A DNA stretch of 64,000 bases from assembly GCF_005217615.1 (NCBI RefSeq), contig NZ_SZNK01000001.1, forward strand, positions 2,313,501 to 2,377,500. The letters run 5' to 3'. Within the stretch, counting starts at the first letter, position 1. Each line of letters opens with the position of its first letter. The stretch comes from Brevibacillus antibioticus. GTDB taxonomy: Bacteria; Bacillota; Bacilli; Brevibacillales; Brevibacillaceae. Shown piece after piece: positions 1 through 8,395 of the stretch. The notes under the pieces were generated by a model. The model had not been told where the DNA came from, made no database searches, and saw only the letters and a program-made list of their open reading frames with translations. The translations under genes were made by a program, and so were the position numbers.

Positions 1-459
1 AAATTGAGCCAGCAATTGGCGAGCTACTGCACCAACAGCTACGCGGACAGTAGTCTCACGCGCGCTGGAACGTTCCAGAATATTGCGCATATCGCGTTGA
101 TGATACTTAATAGCCCCGTTTAAATCAGCATGTCCAGGGCGTGGACGGGAAACACGACGCTTTTCTTCAGTGCCTTCCTCTACAGGTTCAGCACTCATGA
201 TTCCTTGCCAATGCGTCCAATCATTATTTTCAACGACCAGTGTGATAGGAGCTCCGGTTGTATATCCATGACGGACACCAGAAAGAATTTTCACCTGATC
301 TTTTTCAATCTGCATTCTTCTGCCGCGACCATGGCCTTTCTGACGACGTGCCAACTGCTCATTAATTTCCTCAATGGAAATCGGCAAGTTGCTCGGTACG
401 CCCTCGATGATAGCTGTTAATTGCGGCCCGTGGGATTCCCCCGCTGTCAAGTAACGCAT
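1..459 (-). CDS. aroC: chorismate synthase, N-terminal part (cut by window edge)
   Basis: Chorismate synthase removes phosphate from EPSP to give chorismate, the last shared step of aromatic amino acid, folate and menaquinone synthesis. The 153 visible residues start [11 protein letters not shown] and contain the conserved GHGRGRRM and [13 protein letters not shown] stretches, then [10 protein letters not shown]; the rest lies left of the window. The ATG at 459 has a strong GGAGG upstream. Chorismate is also the substrate of MqnA encoded at 3457-4320, so this gene feeds the neighbouring quinone cluster. It is upstream of cheR and ndk in the B. subtilis order as well (B. subtilis aroF). Confidence 0.95.
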   Translation of the reverse strand, partial: MRYLTAGESHGPQLTAIIEGVPSNLPISIEEINEQLARRQKGHGRGRRMQIEKDQVKILSGVRHGYTTGAPITLVVENNDWTHWQGIMSAEPVEEGTEEKRRVSRPRPGHADLNGAIKYHQRDMRNILERSSARETTVRVAVGAVARQLLAQF

Positions 460-796
460 CTCTATCCTTCCTCCATCCTCCAGGCAGCCTGTATGCCCTT
501 AAGGTTCTCTTTTCGGGGCGCTGTCCTTTATCACTTTTAAGCGCTATAATATCATACCTAGTACGCCGTGGAAATACAAAAGTGCCAAACGTTTGCGAAA
601 AACCTTTTCTTCTTACAGGAAAACGCCCCTCCGTATTGGGAGAAGCGCTCTCTTTACGCTAACGCGAATGAACCAAGATTGACATACCTACGCGTTAAGA
701 AAACCATTATCGTTGACAGCTCACGGAGGAGCGACCGCGTTTTAGCGGAAAGTTTCCATGCGTTCCGAAATTCAAAAACGAACCGTTTATGATTTC
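460..796. other. gene-free stretch upstream of aroC
   Basis: These 337 bases hold the aroC ribosome binding site and a candidate promoter (551-579). I see no reading frame with a believable ribosome binding site on either strand and no clear hairpin. The roughly 90-base leader between the promoter and the aroC ATG shows no recognised riboswitch. Confidence 0.5.
551..579 (-). promoter_or_regulatory. candidate sigma-A promoter for aroC
   Basis: On the minus strand TTGTAT (579-574) and TATGAT (556-551) are separated by 17 bases, about 90 bases upstream of the aroC ATG. The match to the vegetative consensus is good at -10 and moderate at -35. No transcript data support it here. Confidence 0.45.
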
Positions 797-955
797 CTAC
801 ACGTTGAAAAAAGGATTGGGGCTCAGCGGTTTGCGGGTGTGATCCACGCGTATCAAATCATCTAGTTGTGTCCTCTCCGCCCCTAATATCTGACCACATT
901 CCTGCAGCGTGATCAATCCTCGACGGTATGCTTCGATGACCTTGTGTTTATCCAT
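797..955 (-). CDS. small helix-turn-helix-like protein, 52 residues
   Basis: This 52-residue reading frame begins MDKHKVIEAYRRGLITLQEC and ends LSPNPFFNV. An ATG at 955 follows AGAGGAGG at normal spacing, which argues for a real gene. Residues 4-36 look like a short helix-turn-helix of the kind found in UPF0175 or sigma-like DNA-binding segments (EAYRRGL, then GQILGAERTQLDDLI), but no wing or second domain follows. It lies between cheR and aroC on the same strand. I do not recognise the family; a DNA-binding or adaptor role is inference from the fold-like pattern only. Confidence 0.7.
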   Translation of the reverse strand: MDKHKVIEAYRRGLITLQECGQILGAERTQLDDLIRVDHTRKPLSPNPFFNV

Positions 956-1031
956 CTGCTGCCTCCTCTTGCAAAGTAGGTATTCCTAGTCTTGGGAAAA
1001 AACAGCAGAGATATACCAAGGCCGTCATGAA

Positions 1032-1805
1032 TCAAACCATTTTTCGATAGAAGAACGTATCCTCTGTCTCCAGTTGGTATTGTTGCGGCTGAAAAATTTG
1101 TTCCGTGCTGCCTACAAAGAGGACCCCGCCAGGCTTTAGTGCCCGGCTAAACTTATGATACAGCTCATGCTTTGCTTCCTCGGTAAAGTAAATCATCACG
1201 TTCCGGCAAATGATCAAATCAAATTGAGAATCAAATGATTCCGCCAATAAATTATGTTTTTTGAACGTCACTTTTCTCTTCACTTCGTCCGATATGCGAT
1301 AGCTGAGTGTATCTTTTTCAAAATACTTCGTTACGAGGTCTTTCGGACAATCTTGCAGGGAGCGGTCCGTGTATACCCCTTGCTTTGCTTTTGCCAGTGC
1401 TCCCTCATCAATATCGGAAGCCAGCACAGTCGCATCCATTTTCTTGCGTAGCAAAATCAGCGATAGGGTGTACGGCTCCTCCCCTGTCGAGCATGCCGCA
1501 CTCCAGCATTTCACCCGCGGCGATTGCTTTGCCAAGCGTGGCAAAATTTTATTCTCGAGAACTTCCCACCGGCCTGGATTTCGGAAAAATTCCGATACGT
1601 TGATGGTCATCCTATCGAGAAACTCATAGAAAAACTCCTTGTCTTTCGCGATGGCATCGAAATACTGGGCAAATGTGTTGTACCCCCGCTTTTCTCTCAA
1701 CGAGGTTAGACGGCGCTTCATCTGCGCTTCCTTGTAGAGGGCAAGATCAATTCCAGTCATTTTTTTCACACTAGCTATAAATTGGAGAAAGTCCTTATCT
1801 TCCAT
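1032..1805 (-). CDS. cheR: chemotaxis protein methyltransferase CheR
   Basis: CheR transfers methyl groups from S-adenosylmethionine to glutamates of membrane chemoreceptors, allowing adaptation in chemotaxis. The 257 residues match the family's usual length. An all-helical N-terminal domain (about 1-75, with [10 protein letters not shown] at 67-76) precedes the methyltransferase domain, where [13 protein letters not shown] (100-112) begins the SAM pocket; [12 protein letters not shown] and [13 protein letters not shown] follow. The ATG at 1805 has GGGGG about 11 bases upstream. In B. subtilis cheR also stands alone between ndk and aroF, away from the main che operon. Confidence 0.96.
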   Translation of the reverse strand: MEDKDFLQFIASVKKMTGIDLALYKEAQMKRRLTSLREKRGYNTFAQYFDAIAKDKEFFYEFLDRMTINVSEFFRNPGRWEVLENKILPRLAKQSPRVKCWSAACSTGEEPYTLSLILLRKKMDATVLASDIDEGALAKAKQGVYTDRSLQDCPKDLVTKYFEKDTLSYRISDEVKRKVTFKKHNLLAESFDSQFDLIICRNVMIYFTEEAKHELYHKFSRALKPGGVLFVGSTEQIFQPQQYQLETEDTFFYRKMV

Positions 1806-1890
1806 GCTGAATGGTACCCCCTTTGAAAACTCCCTAACTTCATTCGCTATATTTCGTCATTATCCTATCTGTTTTGACAAAGATTTTGAC

Positions 1891-1923
1891 AAAAAAAAGA
1901 AAACCCCAACAAATGGGGCTTTC
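1891..1923 (-). terminator. rho-independent terminator after ndk
   Basis: On the minus strand AAAGCCCC and GGGGTTTT flank a seven-base loop and run into a T-rich tract. It begins ten bases past the ndk stop codon. Confidence 0.8.
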
Positions 1924-1933
1924 TCGAACGGTC

Positions 1934-2377
1934 TTAGATCCAGCGTTGGATGGTTTTCTCGAAGGAGAGAACTTCTTCAGCGGAGAACCACAGGCCGATT
2001 TCACGCTCAGCGCTCTCAGGAGAGTCAGAACCGTGGATGATGTTCATGCCAACGGAAGTAGCGAAATCGCCACGGATCGTACCGGAAGCAGCGTCTACTG
2101 GGTTTGTTTTGCCCATCATAGCGCGAGCCGTTGTGATTACGTTGTTACCTTGCCATACCATAGCGAATACTGGTCCGGAAGTGATGAAGTCTACCAGTTC
2201 ACCGAAGAATGGGCGCTCTTTGTGCTCTGCATAGTGTTCTTCAGCCAGTTCGCGGCTTACTGTCATCAGCTTAGCACCTACGAGTTGGTAGCCTTTTTTC
2301 TCAAAACGGGATACGATTTCCCCGATCAGGTTGCGTTGTACACCATCTGGTTTTACCATAAGGAATGTTTTTTCCAT
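1934..2377 (-). CDS. ndk: nucleoside diphosphate kinase
   Basis: Ndk passes the gamma phosphate of ATP to other nucleoside diphosphates through a phosphohistidine. The 147-residue length is typical. The active-site segment NIIHGSDS puts the phosphorylated histidine at residue 115, and [14 protein letters not shown] (7-20) is the classic N-terminal signature. The ATG at 2377 is chosen because GGAGG lies just upstream; the frame stays open further upstream, but those residues do not resemble the family. The gene stands between hepT and cheR as in B. subtilis. Confidence 0.97.
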   Translation of the reverse strand: MEKTFLMVKPDGVQRNLIGEIVSRFEKKGYQLVGAKLMTVSRELAEEHYAEHKERPFFGELVDFITSGPVFAMVWQGNNVITTARAMMGKTNPVDAASGTIRGDFATSVGMNIIHGSDSPESAEREIGLWFSAEEVLSFEKTIQRWI

Positions 2378-2481
2378 TGTAAGTATGCCTCCATTAGAGC
2401 TATGTATTGGTGCATAGGACACCAACGAAAATTTTATCAAAACTAGCGTGGTCAAGCAACAGGTAGACCGTCAAAATATCA

Positions 2482-3447
2482 TTAAAATTTGCGATCGATA
2501 ATATAATTGGCGATACCTGTCAAGGATGTCTTAGCTTGGTTGTTAGGTAAATCTGCGAGAATGGCATGCGCACGGGCGATATATCGTTCAGCGAGGCGCT
2601 GTGAGAAGGCAATGCCCTCATCTTCTCGCACCATACGAACAGCTTCATCCGTATGATCCCAGAACGTATTTTGTGCGATCCATTCCTGGAATTGCACACG
2701 TGCCTTTCCATGATGAGCCGAATAAAGCGCAGGCAACGTAATGTTTCCATGCACCAAGTCGCTTCCAGCAGGCTTCCCTAACTGCTTCTCAGTCCCTGTA
2801 AAGTCCAAAATGTCGTCCGTAATTTGAAAAGCCATCCCCACATTGTAGCCGTACCAGTACATTTTCCGAATCATGTCAGCTGACGCTCCGCTTGCCACTG
2901 CTCCTAATTGACAGCTAATCGCAATTAATAGCGCCGTTTTTCGTTTGATTCTGCGCAAATACGTACGGAAATTTTGGTCCCAATTATTCAAATCCTTTAC
3001 TTGCTCGATCTCTCCCTTACAAACCTCGACGATTGCATTCGAGAGAATTTGGTGCAATTGCGGAATCGGGAGCTGGGAGGCAATGGCCAATGCCCGCGCA
3101 AAAATATAGTCGCCGGCGTACATGGCTACTTTGTTATCCCACTTCATCCGAACAGTATCTTTTCCGCGACGCTTATCCGCATCATCAATCACATCATCAT
3201 GCACCAGGGAAGCCATGTGGATCAGTTCGAGAGGTACCGCCACATGCTTTAGCTTTTTAACATCGTAATTGCCCCACTTACCGCCAAGCAAAACAAAAAC
3301 GGGACGAATCCGCTTTCCCCCTGCCTTGAGTAAGTGAGTCGAAGATAGATACAGCTCTCGAACCGGCGTATCAATTGCTTTTTCCAGTTCATCTTCTATG
3401 TATTGGACATCCTTTTTCATCTTGAAGTAAATATCGACTAGATTCAT
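2482..3447 (-). CDS. hepT: heptaprenyl diphosphate synthase, catalytic component II
   Basis: HepT elongates farnesyl diphosphate with isopentenyl diphosphate to the C35 side chain of menaquinone-7, working with HepS. Its 321 residues hold both aspartate-rich motifs of trans-prenyltransferases: DDVIDD (84-89) and DDILD (211-215), plus GGKRIRPV near 50. The ATG at 3447 has AGGTGG five bases upstream; a GTG three codons earlier abuts the mqnA stop and is less likely. The mqnA stop and this start are nearly contiguous, so they are almost certainly co-transcribed. Confidence 0.95.
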   Translation of the reverse strand: MNLVDIYFKMKKDVQYIEDELEKAIDTPVRELYLSSTHLLKAGGKRIRPVFVLLGGKWGNYDVKKLKHVAVPLELIHMASLVHDDVIDDADKRRGKDTVRMKWDNKVAMYAGDYIFARALAIASQLPIPQLHQILSNAIVEVCKGEIEQVKDLNNWDQNFRTYLRRIKRKTALLIAISCQLGAVASGASADMIRKMYWYGYNVGMAFQITDDILDFTGTEKQLGKPAGSDLVHGNITLPALYSAHHGKARVQFQEWIAQNTFWDHTDEAVRMVREDEGIAFSQRLAERYIARAHAILADLPNNQAKTSLTGIANYIIDRKF

Positions 3448-3456
3448 CCGTTCCAC

Positions 3457-4320
3457 CTATCTCGTCAACGTAGTATTGGTCTGTCGGCCGCCAGCTTGCC
3501 ACAGATCGACGGTTGCAGGTGCCGATAGAAGTCCCAGCTCCGCTGCGCATCGGTAATAGTACTCCAGTCCAATCCGCTGAACGTCACCGAAATCGTGCTG
3601 TAATCCTTGGAAATAGTGGATCCATTGCTCTTTCTCTCCACCGAAATGTGTGTGAACGTAGTCAATCAATGGGGCTGTATTCGCTCTTGTCTGCCTTTTG
3701 CTCTTTAAAAAAGAGGCATGGACTTCCGCGATCAAGTCATGATGATCGGCAATAACCGCTCGACGAAGAGCCCAAATGGCAAAGGTCATGGAATAGCCCG
3801 TAAATTGATGCCACAGCTCTCCTAAGTCATAGACATGCAGGTCTTTGGCCGTTCGCTCAGCGGAAATGGCGTCATCCCCGATCAAGAGCGCTGCATCAGC
3901 ATCCTCCAGCATTTCATGCAAAATAGGTTCTTGTGTAACGTAGGAAATCTCATAATCGTAAAACTTATGGAGAATGATCTTTAAAAGGTTCACTGTGGTA
4001 GCCGATGTGTTGGTCAAGGCAATTTTTGCACCGTTTACTTGTTCAATCGGCTTTTTGCTGAACAAGAAAAGGGAGCCTACTCTCCCCTTGGCACTGACAG
4101 ACAGATCTGCCAATGCTACGTATTCGGAAGCATGCTCTGCATAGCTAAACGAAGAAATCGGTCCCAAGTCAATCTCGCCATTCGCCATTGCAGCGTTTAA
4201 CTGGGCAGGAACTTGGCGGATGAATTCGATTCGGTCTTCGAATTTTGCCTGATCGAAATTGAAGTAAACCGGCAATACATTGGTATACAAAATTTGTCCA
4301 ACACGCAAAGACTTTTGCAT
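3457..4320 (-). CDS. mqnA: chorismate dehydratase MqnA (futalosine menaquinone pathway)
   Basis: MqnA dehydrates chorismate to 3-[(1-carboxyvinyl)oxy]benzoate, the entry step of the futalosine route to menaquinone. The 287-residue protein has the periplasmic-binding-protein-like fold signature of the family: VGQILYTNVLPVYF near the start, DLGPISSFSYAEH, and KGRVGSLFLFSKKP. The ATG at 4320 follows a run of Gs; an in-frame extension upstream overlaps ubiX and adds unrelated residues. B. subtilis uses the o-succinylbenzoate route and has no mqnA at this position. The gene sits between ubiX and hepT in a continuous operon. Confidence 0.9.
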   Translation of the reverse strand: MQKSLRVGQILYTNVLPVYFNFDQAKFEDRIEFIRQVPAQLNAAMANGEIDLGPISSFSYAEHASEYVALADLSVSAKGRVGSLFLFSKKPIEQVNGAKIALTNTSATTVNLLKIILHKFYDYEISYVTQEPILHEMLEDADAALLIGDDAISAERTAKDLHVYDLGELWHQFTGYSMTFAIWALRRAVIADHHDLIAEVHASFLKSKRQTRANTAPLIDYVHTHFGGEKEQWIHYFQGLQHDFGDVQRIGLEYYYRCAAELGLLSAPATVDLWQAGGRQTNTTLTR

Positions 4321-4324
4321 GCAT

Positions 4325-4921
4325 TTATTCCCCCCAACGCCGGAACAGCGAATGTGGTACATCAATTGCATCCAAAGTTTTCCCCACCACAAAATTGATC
4401 AGATCATCCATGGTTTGCGGTTTCTGATAGTAGCCTGGCATGGCAGGCAGAATCTTGACGCCCAGACGGCTTAATTTGAGCATGTTCTCGAGCTGAATCG
4501 CATTGAGTGGCGTCTCTCTCGGAACGATGACTAAGCGCCGACCTTCCTTAATCATGACATCAGCAACGCGCTCTAGCAAATTACCTGATGCGCCATGTGC
4601 GATGCCAGAGACAGTCCCCATCGAGCACGGTACTACGATCATACCGTCACAGCGATAGGAACCACTGGCTGCGGGACAATTGAAATCTCGCAGTCCCCAA
4701 TAATGTAGCTCACCCGAAAAGTCTTGTTGCAGCTTCTCCTGCAACAGAGCTTCTCTGTCATCCGTGTGCCAATCCAGTTCGTCACGAAATACTTGCCAGC
4801 CTGCTTCTGTAATCATCAAGTGAACGATATGTCCAGCACGCAAAAGCTCCTGGACGACTCGAACACCATAGATAGCACCACTTGCACCCGTTATCCCGAC
4901 AGCCCACTTTTGCTTGTTCAT
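4325..4921 (-). CDS. ubiX: UbiX-type flavin prenyltransferase
   Basis: UbiX prenylates FMN to make the cofactor of UbiD-type decarboxylases. The 198 residues begin with the flavodoxin-like signature VGITGASGAIYGVRVV; PCSMGTVSGIAHGASGNLLER and VPRETPLNAIQLENM are conserved family motifs. Its start overlaps the ubiA stop as ATGA. In futalosine-pathway genomes a UbiX/UbiD pair (MqnQ/MqnL-like) decarboxylates the dihydroxynaphthoate intermediate after prenylation; that role here is inferred from mqnA and ubiA on either side. The matching UbiD-type gene is not in the window. Confidence 0.92.
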   Translation of the reverse strand: MNKQKWAVGITGASGAIYGVRVVQELLRAGHIVHLMITEAGWQVFRDELDWHTDDREALLQEKLQQDFSGELHYWGLRDFNCPAASGSYRCDGMIVVPCSMGTVSGIAHGASGNLLERVADVMIKEGRRLVIVPRETPLNAIQLENMLKLSRLGVKILPAMPGYYQKPQTMDDLINFVVGKTLDAIDVPHSLFRRWGE

Positions 4922-5787
4922 GCAATCACCAAATCAATCATCGTAAAGGTAAACATCACGACACTTAAGATGCCATTCATATTGAAGAAGGCCATATCCA
5001 CCTTGGACAGGTCTGTTGGCTTCACCAGCGTGTGTTCATAGATCAAAATCGCACCAGAAATGAGCACACCTACTAAGAACCAAATAGACAAGTCTGCGAC
5101 TACATACAACGAAATCAGACCAACGAAAGTAAGAACGTGGCATACGCGGGCAATCAGAAGTGCGTTGGCAATTCCGAAGCGGCTCGGCATGGAATAAAGT
5201 CCTTCTTTACGGTCAAAATCGGCGTCCTGACATGCATAAATGATATCAAATCCTGCTGTCCAGAACATAACGGATGCAAACAATAGAAGGCCGATGCCAT
5301 CTACTTGACCCGTTGTCGCTACCCAGCCACCCAACGGACCAAAACCGATGGCCACGCCTAAAACAAAGTGGCAAAGCCAAGTAAAGCGTTTCGTATAGGA
5401 ATAAAGCACAAGAACAAACACTGCGAGCGGCAACAATTTCACAGCCAAATCATTTAACTGGAATGCAGCAATGAACAACACCGCAAAGGACACCACGATA
5501 AACAAAATGACTTCCACAATCGAAATAAGACCAGCAGGAATCGCTCGTGTGACCGTCCGAGGATTCTTCGCATCAATCACCCGATCGATGACACGGTTTA
5601 AAGACATCGCTGCACTGCGAGCGCCCACCATGGCTACCGTCACCCAGAAAATTTCCGACCAGGTAGGCCATGCATTCTCTACCACAATACTTCCCAAAAC
5701 AGCTCCCATAAAAGCAAAAGGCAAGGCAAAAAGGGAGTGCTCGAATTTAATCATTTCCAAGATGACTTTCAATTTACGTAGACCCAT
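4918..5787 (-). CDS. ubiA: UbiA-family prenyltransferase (probable MqnP)
   Basis: This 289-residue integral membrane protein belongs to the UbiA superfamily, which attaches polyprenyl chains to aromatic acids. It has the two aspartate-rich motifs NRVIDRVID (64-72) and DIIYACQDADFD (171-182), spread over about eight or nine hydrophobic helices. Sequence style is closer to 4-hydroxybenzoate-type enzymes than to MenA. Placed between menG and ubiX-mqnA, it most likely joins heptaprenyl diphosphate to 1,4-dihydroxy-6-naphthoate, the MqnP step. The ATG at 5787 follows AGGAAG. Confidence 0.88.
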   Translation of the reverse strand: MGLRKLKVILEMIKFEHSLFALPFAFMGAVLGSIVVENAWPTWSEIFWVTVAMVGARSAAMSLNRVIDRVIDAKNPRTVTRAIPAGLISIVEVILFIVVSFAVLFIAAFQLNDLAVKLLPLAVFVLVLYSYTKRFTWLCHFVLGVAIGFGPLGGWVATTGQVDGIGLLLFASVMFWTAGFDIIYACQDADFDRKEGLYSMPSRFGIANALLIARVCHVLTFVGLISLYVVADLSIWFLVGVLISGAILIYEHTLVKPTDLSKVDMAFFNMNGILSVVMFTFTMIDLVIA

Positions 5788-5834
5788 CTATGACACTTCC
5801 TATCTAGTGAAGAAATACCGGTTTACTCCCCATA

Positions 5835-6554
5835 TTATGGCTTTGTGCCAATATGCAAGGCTGATACGCCACCCATAAACAATTTGACCTGAACCGGGTC
5901 CAAGCCTGCTTTCTGAAACATGCTTGCCAGCTCGCGACTGTCCGGGAAATTGGTCAGGGATTGTGGCAGCCATGCATACTCTTCGTACTTGTTGACTGTC
6001 AGCTTCGCGATCAATGGTAAGATTTTGTAGAAATATAAGTAAAATAGCTTCCGGTACGGAATGAACGGGGGCTTGGACACTTCCAGGGAAACGACTTTAC
6101 CGCCCGGCTTCACAACACGCGCCATTTCATTCAAGACCTGCTGGACATCCGGTACATTGCGCAGGGCAAACCCGATTGTCACGAAATCGAATGTATCATC
6201 CTCGTAGGGCAGATTCATCGCATCTGCGTTCACTAGCTTTACGTTGTTGCCAACACCTGCATTCGCTACTTTATATGCCCCTACATCCAGCATATTCTGG
6301 CTGAAATCAAGGCCAACAACACTGCCTTCTTTTCCAACAGTCTTGGCCAATGCAATCGTCCAGTCTGCTGTACCACAAGCAACATCCAACGCTGTATGCC
6401 CTGGCTGGATATTCATCTGCTTCATCGTGTAATTACGCCAAGCAATATGACTGCCAAAGCTGATTACATTATTCATTTTGTCGTAATCGTTTGCAATGCT
6501 CTCGAAAACGGAGTGAACGTACTCTGCTTTCTCATTCATCTGTGTCTGGTTCAC
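5835..6554 (-). CDS. menG: demethylmenaquinone methyltransferase
   Basis: MenG/UbiE methylates demethylmenaquinone with SAM, the final step of menaquinone synthesis. The SAM site LDVACGTADWTIALAK lies near residues 58-73, and GFALRNVPDVQQVL and VVKPGGKVVSLEVSKP are UbiE signatures. I place the start at GTG 6554 (239 residues) because GAGGAG lies ten bases upstream; ATG 6539 would give 234 residues, close to the B. subtilis protein, so the start is uncertain. The gene follows hepS with a four-base gap. Confidence 0.94.
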   Translation of the reverse strand: MNQTQMNEKAEYVHSVFESIANDYDKMNNVISFGSHIAWRNYTMKQMNIQPGHTALDVACGTADWTIALAKTVGKEGSVVGLDFSQNMLDVGAYKVANAGVGNNVKLVNADAMNLPYEDDTFDFVTIGFALRNVPDVQQVLNEMARVVKPGGKVVSLEVSKPPFIPYRKLFYLYFYKILPLIAKLTVNKYEEYAWLPQSLTNFPDSRELASMFQKAGLDPVQVKLFMGGVSALHIGTKP

Positions 6555-6558
6555 TTGG

Positions 6559-7395
6559 CTACATCTCCTCAATTACCTTCTTCAAGCGACTGATCCGATG
6601 GGAGTACCGTGCCGTAATGGATGCAAGCATGTTCCGCGTCTCTGCAGGATGCAGCGTACGCACCATTTGCTCACATAAACCGATTAATTCGAGGGCTTTC
6701 CCCTCAACGCCAGACAAAACTTGCGCGAGTGTAGCTCCAGGTTTTTGCAGCAAAAAACGGGCAAAACCAAAAGGGACTTGTTCTTGCCATTTGAGCTGCT
6801 CCCACTCTCCGATCACACTCTCTACCTTGGCTGTTTCCTTCATCAGATCGGTCCAGAAACGACGGCGATCAGCTGAATCGGCATACTCCTCTACAACAGC
6901 CACGTATAAGCCTGTATCAATCGTATTTCGCAGTTCCCAGTACTCTTCATCTGATAAAGTCTTGCTATCTCGCCCAGCGATGTAGAATCTCATTTTCGCT
7001 TCGTTCACTCGCTGAATGGCTGCCGATAACACTTGAATGGCTTGGATTTCACCCGCTGAAGCCAGGAGGTGATAATAGCGACTGCTGTAATAATCACCCG
7101 CAAGTACAGTCAACTGTCGGTTTCGCTCCGCACTCTGTGAGGAGTCGTACTCATTTTTCACGAGCTCATGCGTGTCCAGACCCAACTGGACAAGCCCTGT
7201 TGCTGTACATAAAACCGAAGCCTTTTCCTTCGGCATGTCTTGTTCCAGCAAAAAAAGGTACAACAGCTCAAGACGATTTTCCGCCATGGAAGGAACGTCA
7301 ACGTAATGTTCTACATAGGAATGGGTGATTCTCTTGTAGATTTGTTCGATAATGGACCGAACTTCTTCTACATTCGGGGAAAATTCTTTGCTCAT
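6559..7395 (-). CDS. hepS: heptaprenyl diphosphate synthase component I
   Basis: HepS is the non-catalytic partner of HepT in the two-component heptaprenyl diphosphate synthase that sets menaquinone-7 chain length. At 278 residues it is close to the usual size (about 250). Segments such as HYVDVPSMAENRLELLYLFL, GLVQLGLDTHELV and VLAGDYYSSRYYHLLA match the family; the last mimics a prenyltransferase motif without its catalytic aspartates. The ATG at 7395 follows GAGGAGG. It is separated from hepT by menG, ubiA, ubiX and mqnA rather than by menG alone as in B. subtilis. Confidence 0.92.
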   Translation of the reverse strand: MSKEFSPNVEEVRSIIEQIYKRITHSYVEHYVDVPSMAENRLELLYLFLLEQDMPKEKASVLCTATGLVQLGLDTHELVKNEYDSSQSAERNRQLTVLAGDYYSSRYYHLLASAGEIQAIQVLSAAIQRVNEAKMRFYIAGRDSKTLSDEEYWELRNTIDTGLYVAVVEEYADSADRRRFWTDLMKETAKVESVIGEWEQLKWQEQVPFGFARFLLQKPGATLAQVLSGVEGKALELIGLCEQMVRTLHPAETRNMLASITARYSHRISRLKKVIEEM

Positions 7396-7520
7396 GCGTC
7401 CTCCTCCACAAGCTGCACAACCTATAGATGTCTGCCTGTTCCGTACTGTTCCTTACTCTTCGGTCTTCCTCTGCCGTCCGGTCAAAAGGCCGTCTCTACT
7501 ATCATACCATACTTCTTCCA

Positions 7521-8036
7521 TCAGGGACTAATTCGCTCATAAAAATACGACTCGATTCGAATAGGAAATGTACTGCTTACAAAGGACTGAATATCCGAAG
7601 GGTCGGTCAAAGGTTTGTCATGTCCTGCGAGCTTTCCCGTTGTTGATTGTATGGCAATCAATAATCTCGATTCTTTTGGTGGATCCGTCTCCTCCAGCAA
7701 GCGATAGTACACGGGCCCGACATTGTCTGTATAGGTACGTAAGTCGTATGTCAAACGGTAAAAATCTTGATAGACGGTGTTTAGCTCTACTTTTTCGGCA
7801 GGTTTCACCACAAAATCGACATAGATTGATGGGTTTTCCCATTTTATACGCTTAATATTATAATGTGTCGACATCCTTGTAAACAAATCAAAGGCATTTT
7901 GCTCGCTTAAGTGAATGGCATGCGCTGACTGAAATGTCGGTATATCCGCTTGCATCCACTGATTTGTGGGAACGAGCGACAACATCAGAGCCAAGAGTGT
8001 GGAAACAGCAATCGCCATCAACAATTGGCGCGGCAT
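7521..8036 (-). CDS. unknown exported or membrane-anchored protein, 171 residues
   Basis: The protein starts MPRQLLMAIAVSTLLALMLS, an uncleaved signal anchor or signal peptide, followed by about 140 soluble residues rich in aromatic and charged positions and ending ESYFYERISP. No cysteines, metal motifs or repeats are visible. The start at 8036 is chosen because GGAGAGGAGGG lies six bases upstream; another ATG two codons earlier sits on top of that site. It lies between mtrB and hepS on the same strand, after a terminator. I do not recognise the family. Confidence 0.75.
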   Translation of the reverse strand: MPRQLLMAIAVSTLLALMLSLVPTNQWMQADIPTFQSAHAIHLSEQNAFDLFTRMSTHYNIKRIKWENPSIYVDFVVKPAEKVELNTVYQDFYRLTYDLRTYTDNVGPVYYRLLEETDPPKESRLLIAIQSTTGKLAGHDKPLTDPSDIQSFVSSTFPIRIESYFYERISP

Positions 8037-8066
8037 AGACATCCCTCCTCTCCTCCATTGTACAAA

Positions 8067-8091
8067 CAAAAAAAGCAGGCTATGCCTGCTT
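8067..8091 (-). terminator. rho-independent terminator after mtrB
   Basis: Minus-strand hairpin AAGCAGGC-loop-GCCTGCTT followed by TTTTTTTG, about 20 bases past the mtrB stop. It separates mtrB from the hepS side of the cluster. Confidence 0.85.
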
Positions 8092-8112
8092 CTTAGCAAA
8101 ACGACTTGCTCT

Positions 8113-8343
8113 TTATTCGGTCGTATCTACTACGCCATGTTGCGAGTAAATCACTGCTTTTCCTCGCACCTTAATCGCAGAGGTGTGCTCCGTAAATTGA
8201 AAAATCATGACTTCGTCTTTATCGAGCTTCTCTGTATGATGAAAACGCGTATCAGTGCCTCTTGTTAAACCAATCACATGAACGCCATTTTCCTTCGCTT
8301 TCACTACGAAATAATCCTGATTAAATCCCGATGGTTGTGCCAA
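8113..8343 (-). CDS. mtrB: trp RNA-binding attenuation protein TRAP
   Basis: TRAP forms an 11-subunit ring that, with tryptophan bound, wraps GAG/UAG repeats in trp leader RNAs and causes termination or blocks translation. The 76 residues align closely with B. subtilis TRAP at an offset of two: tryptophan-contacting T27, T32 and H36, and RNA-contacting K39, K58 and R60 (KLDKDE, then SAIKVRGKA) are all kept. The start codon is TTG at 8343, seven bases after GGAGGA. In B. subtilis mtrB directly follows mtrA (folE); here a transglycosylase gene and a tRNA lie between them. Confidence 0.96.
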   Translation of the reverse strand: MAQPSGFNQDYFVVKAKENGVHVIGLTRGTDTRFHHTEKLDKDEVMIFQFTEHTSAIKVRGKAVIYSQHGVVDTTE

Positions 8344-8395
8344 TCCGTTTCCTCCTGACCAATACGATATACGCGTACGACTAGTATGATGCCCC

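Noticed and set aside
568-792. 74-codon plus-strand frame upstream of aroC
   Set aside because: No binding site, and its composition does not look coding.
1874-2446. 190-codon plus-strand open frame
   Set aside because: It lies opposite ndk, has no ribosome binding site and no family-like motif; it is an antisense shadow of a certain gene.
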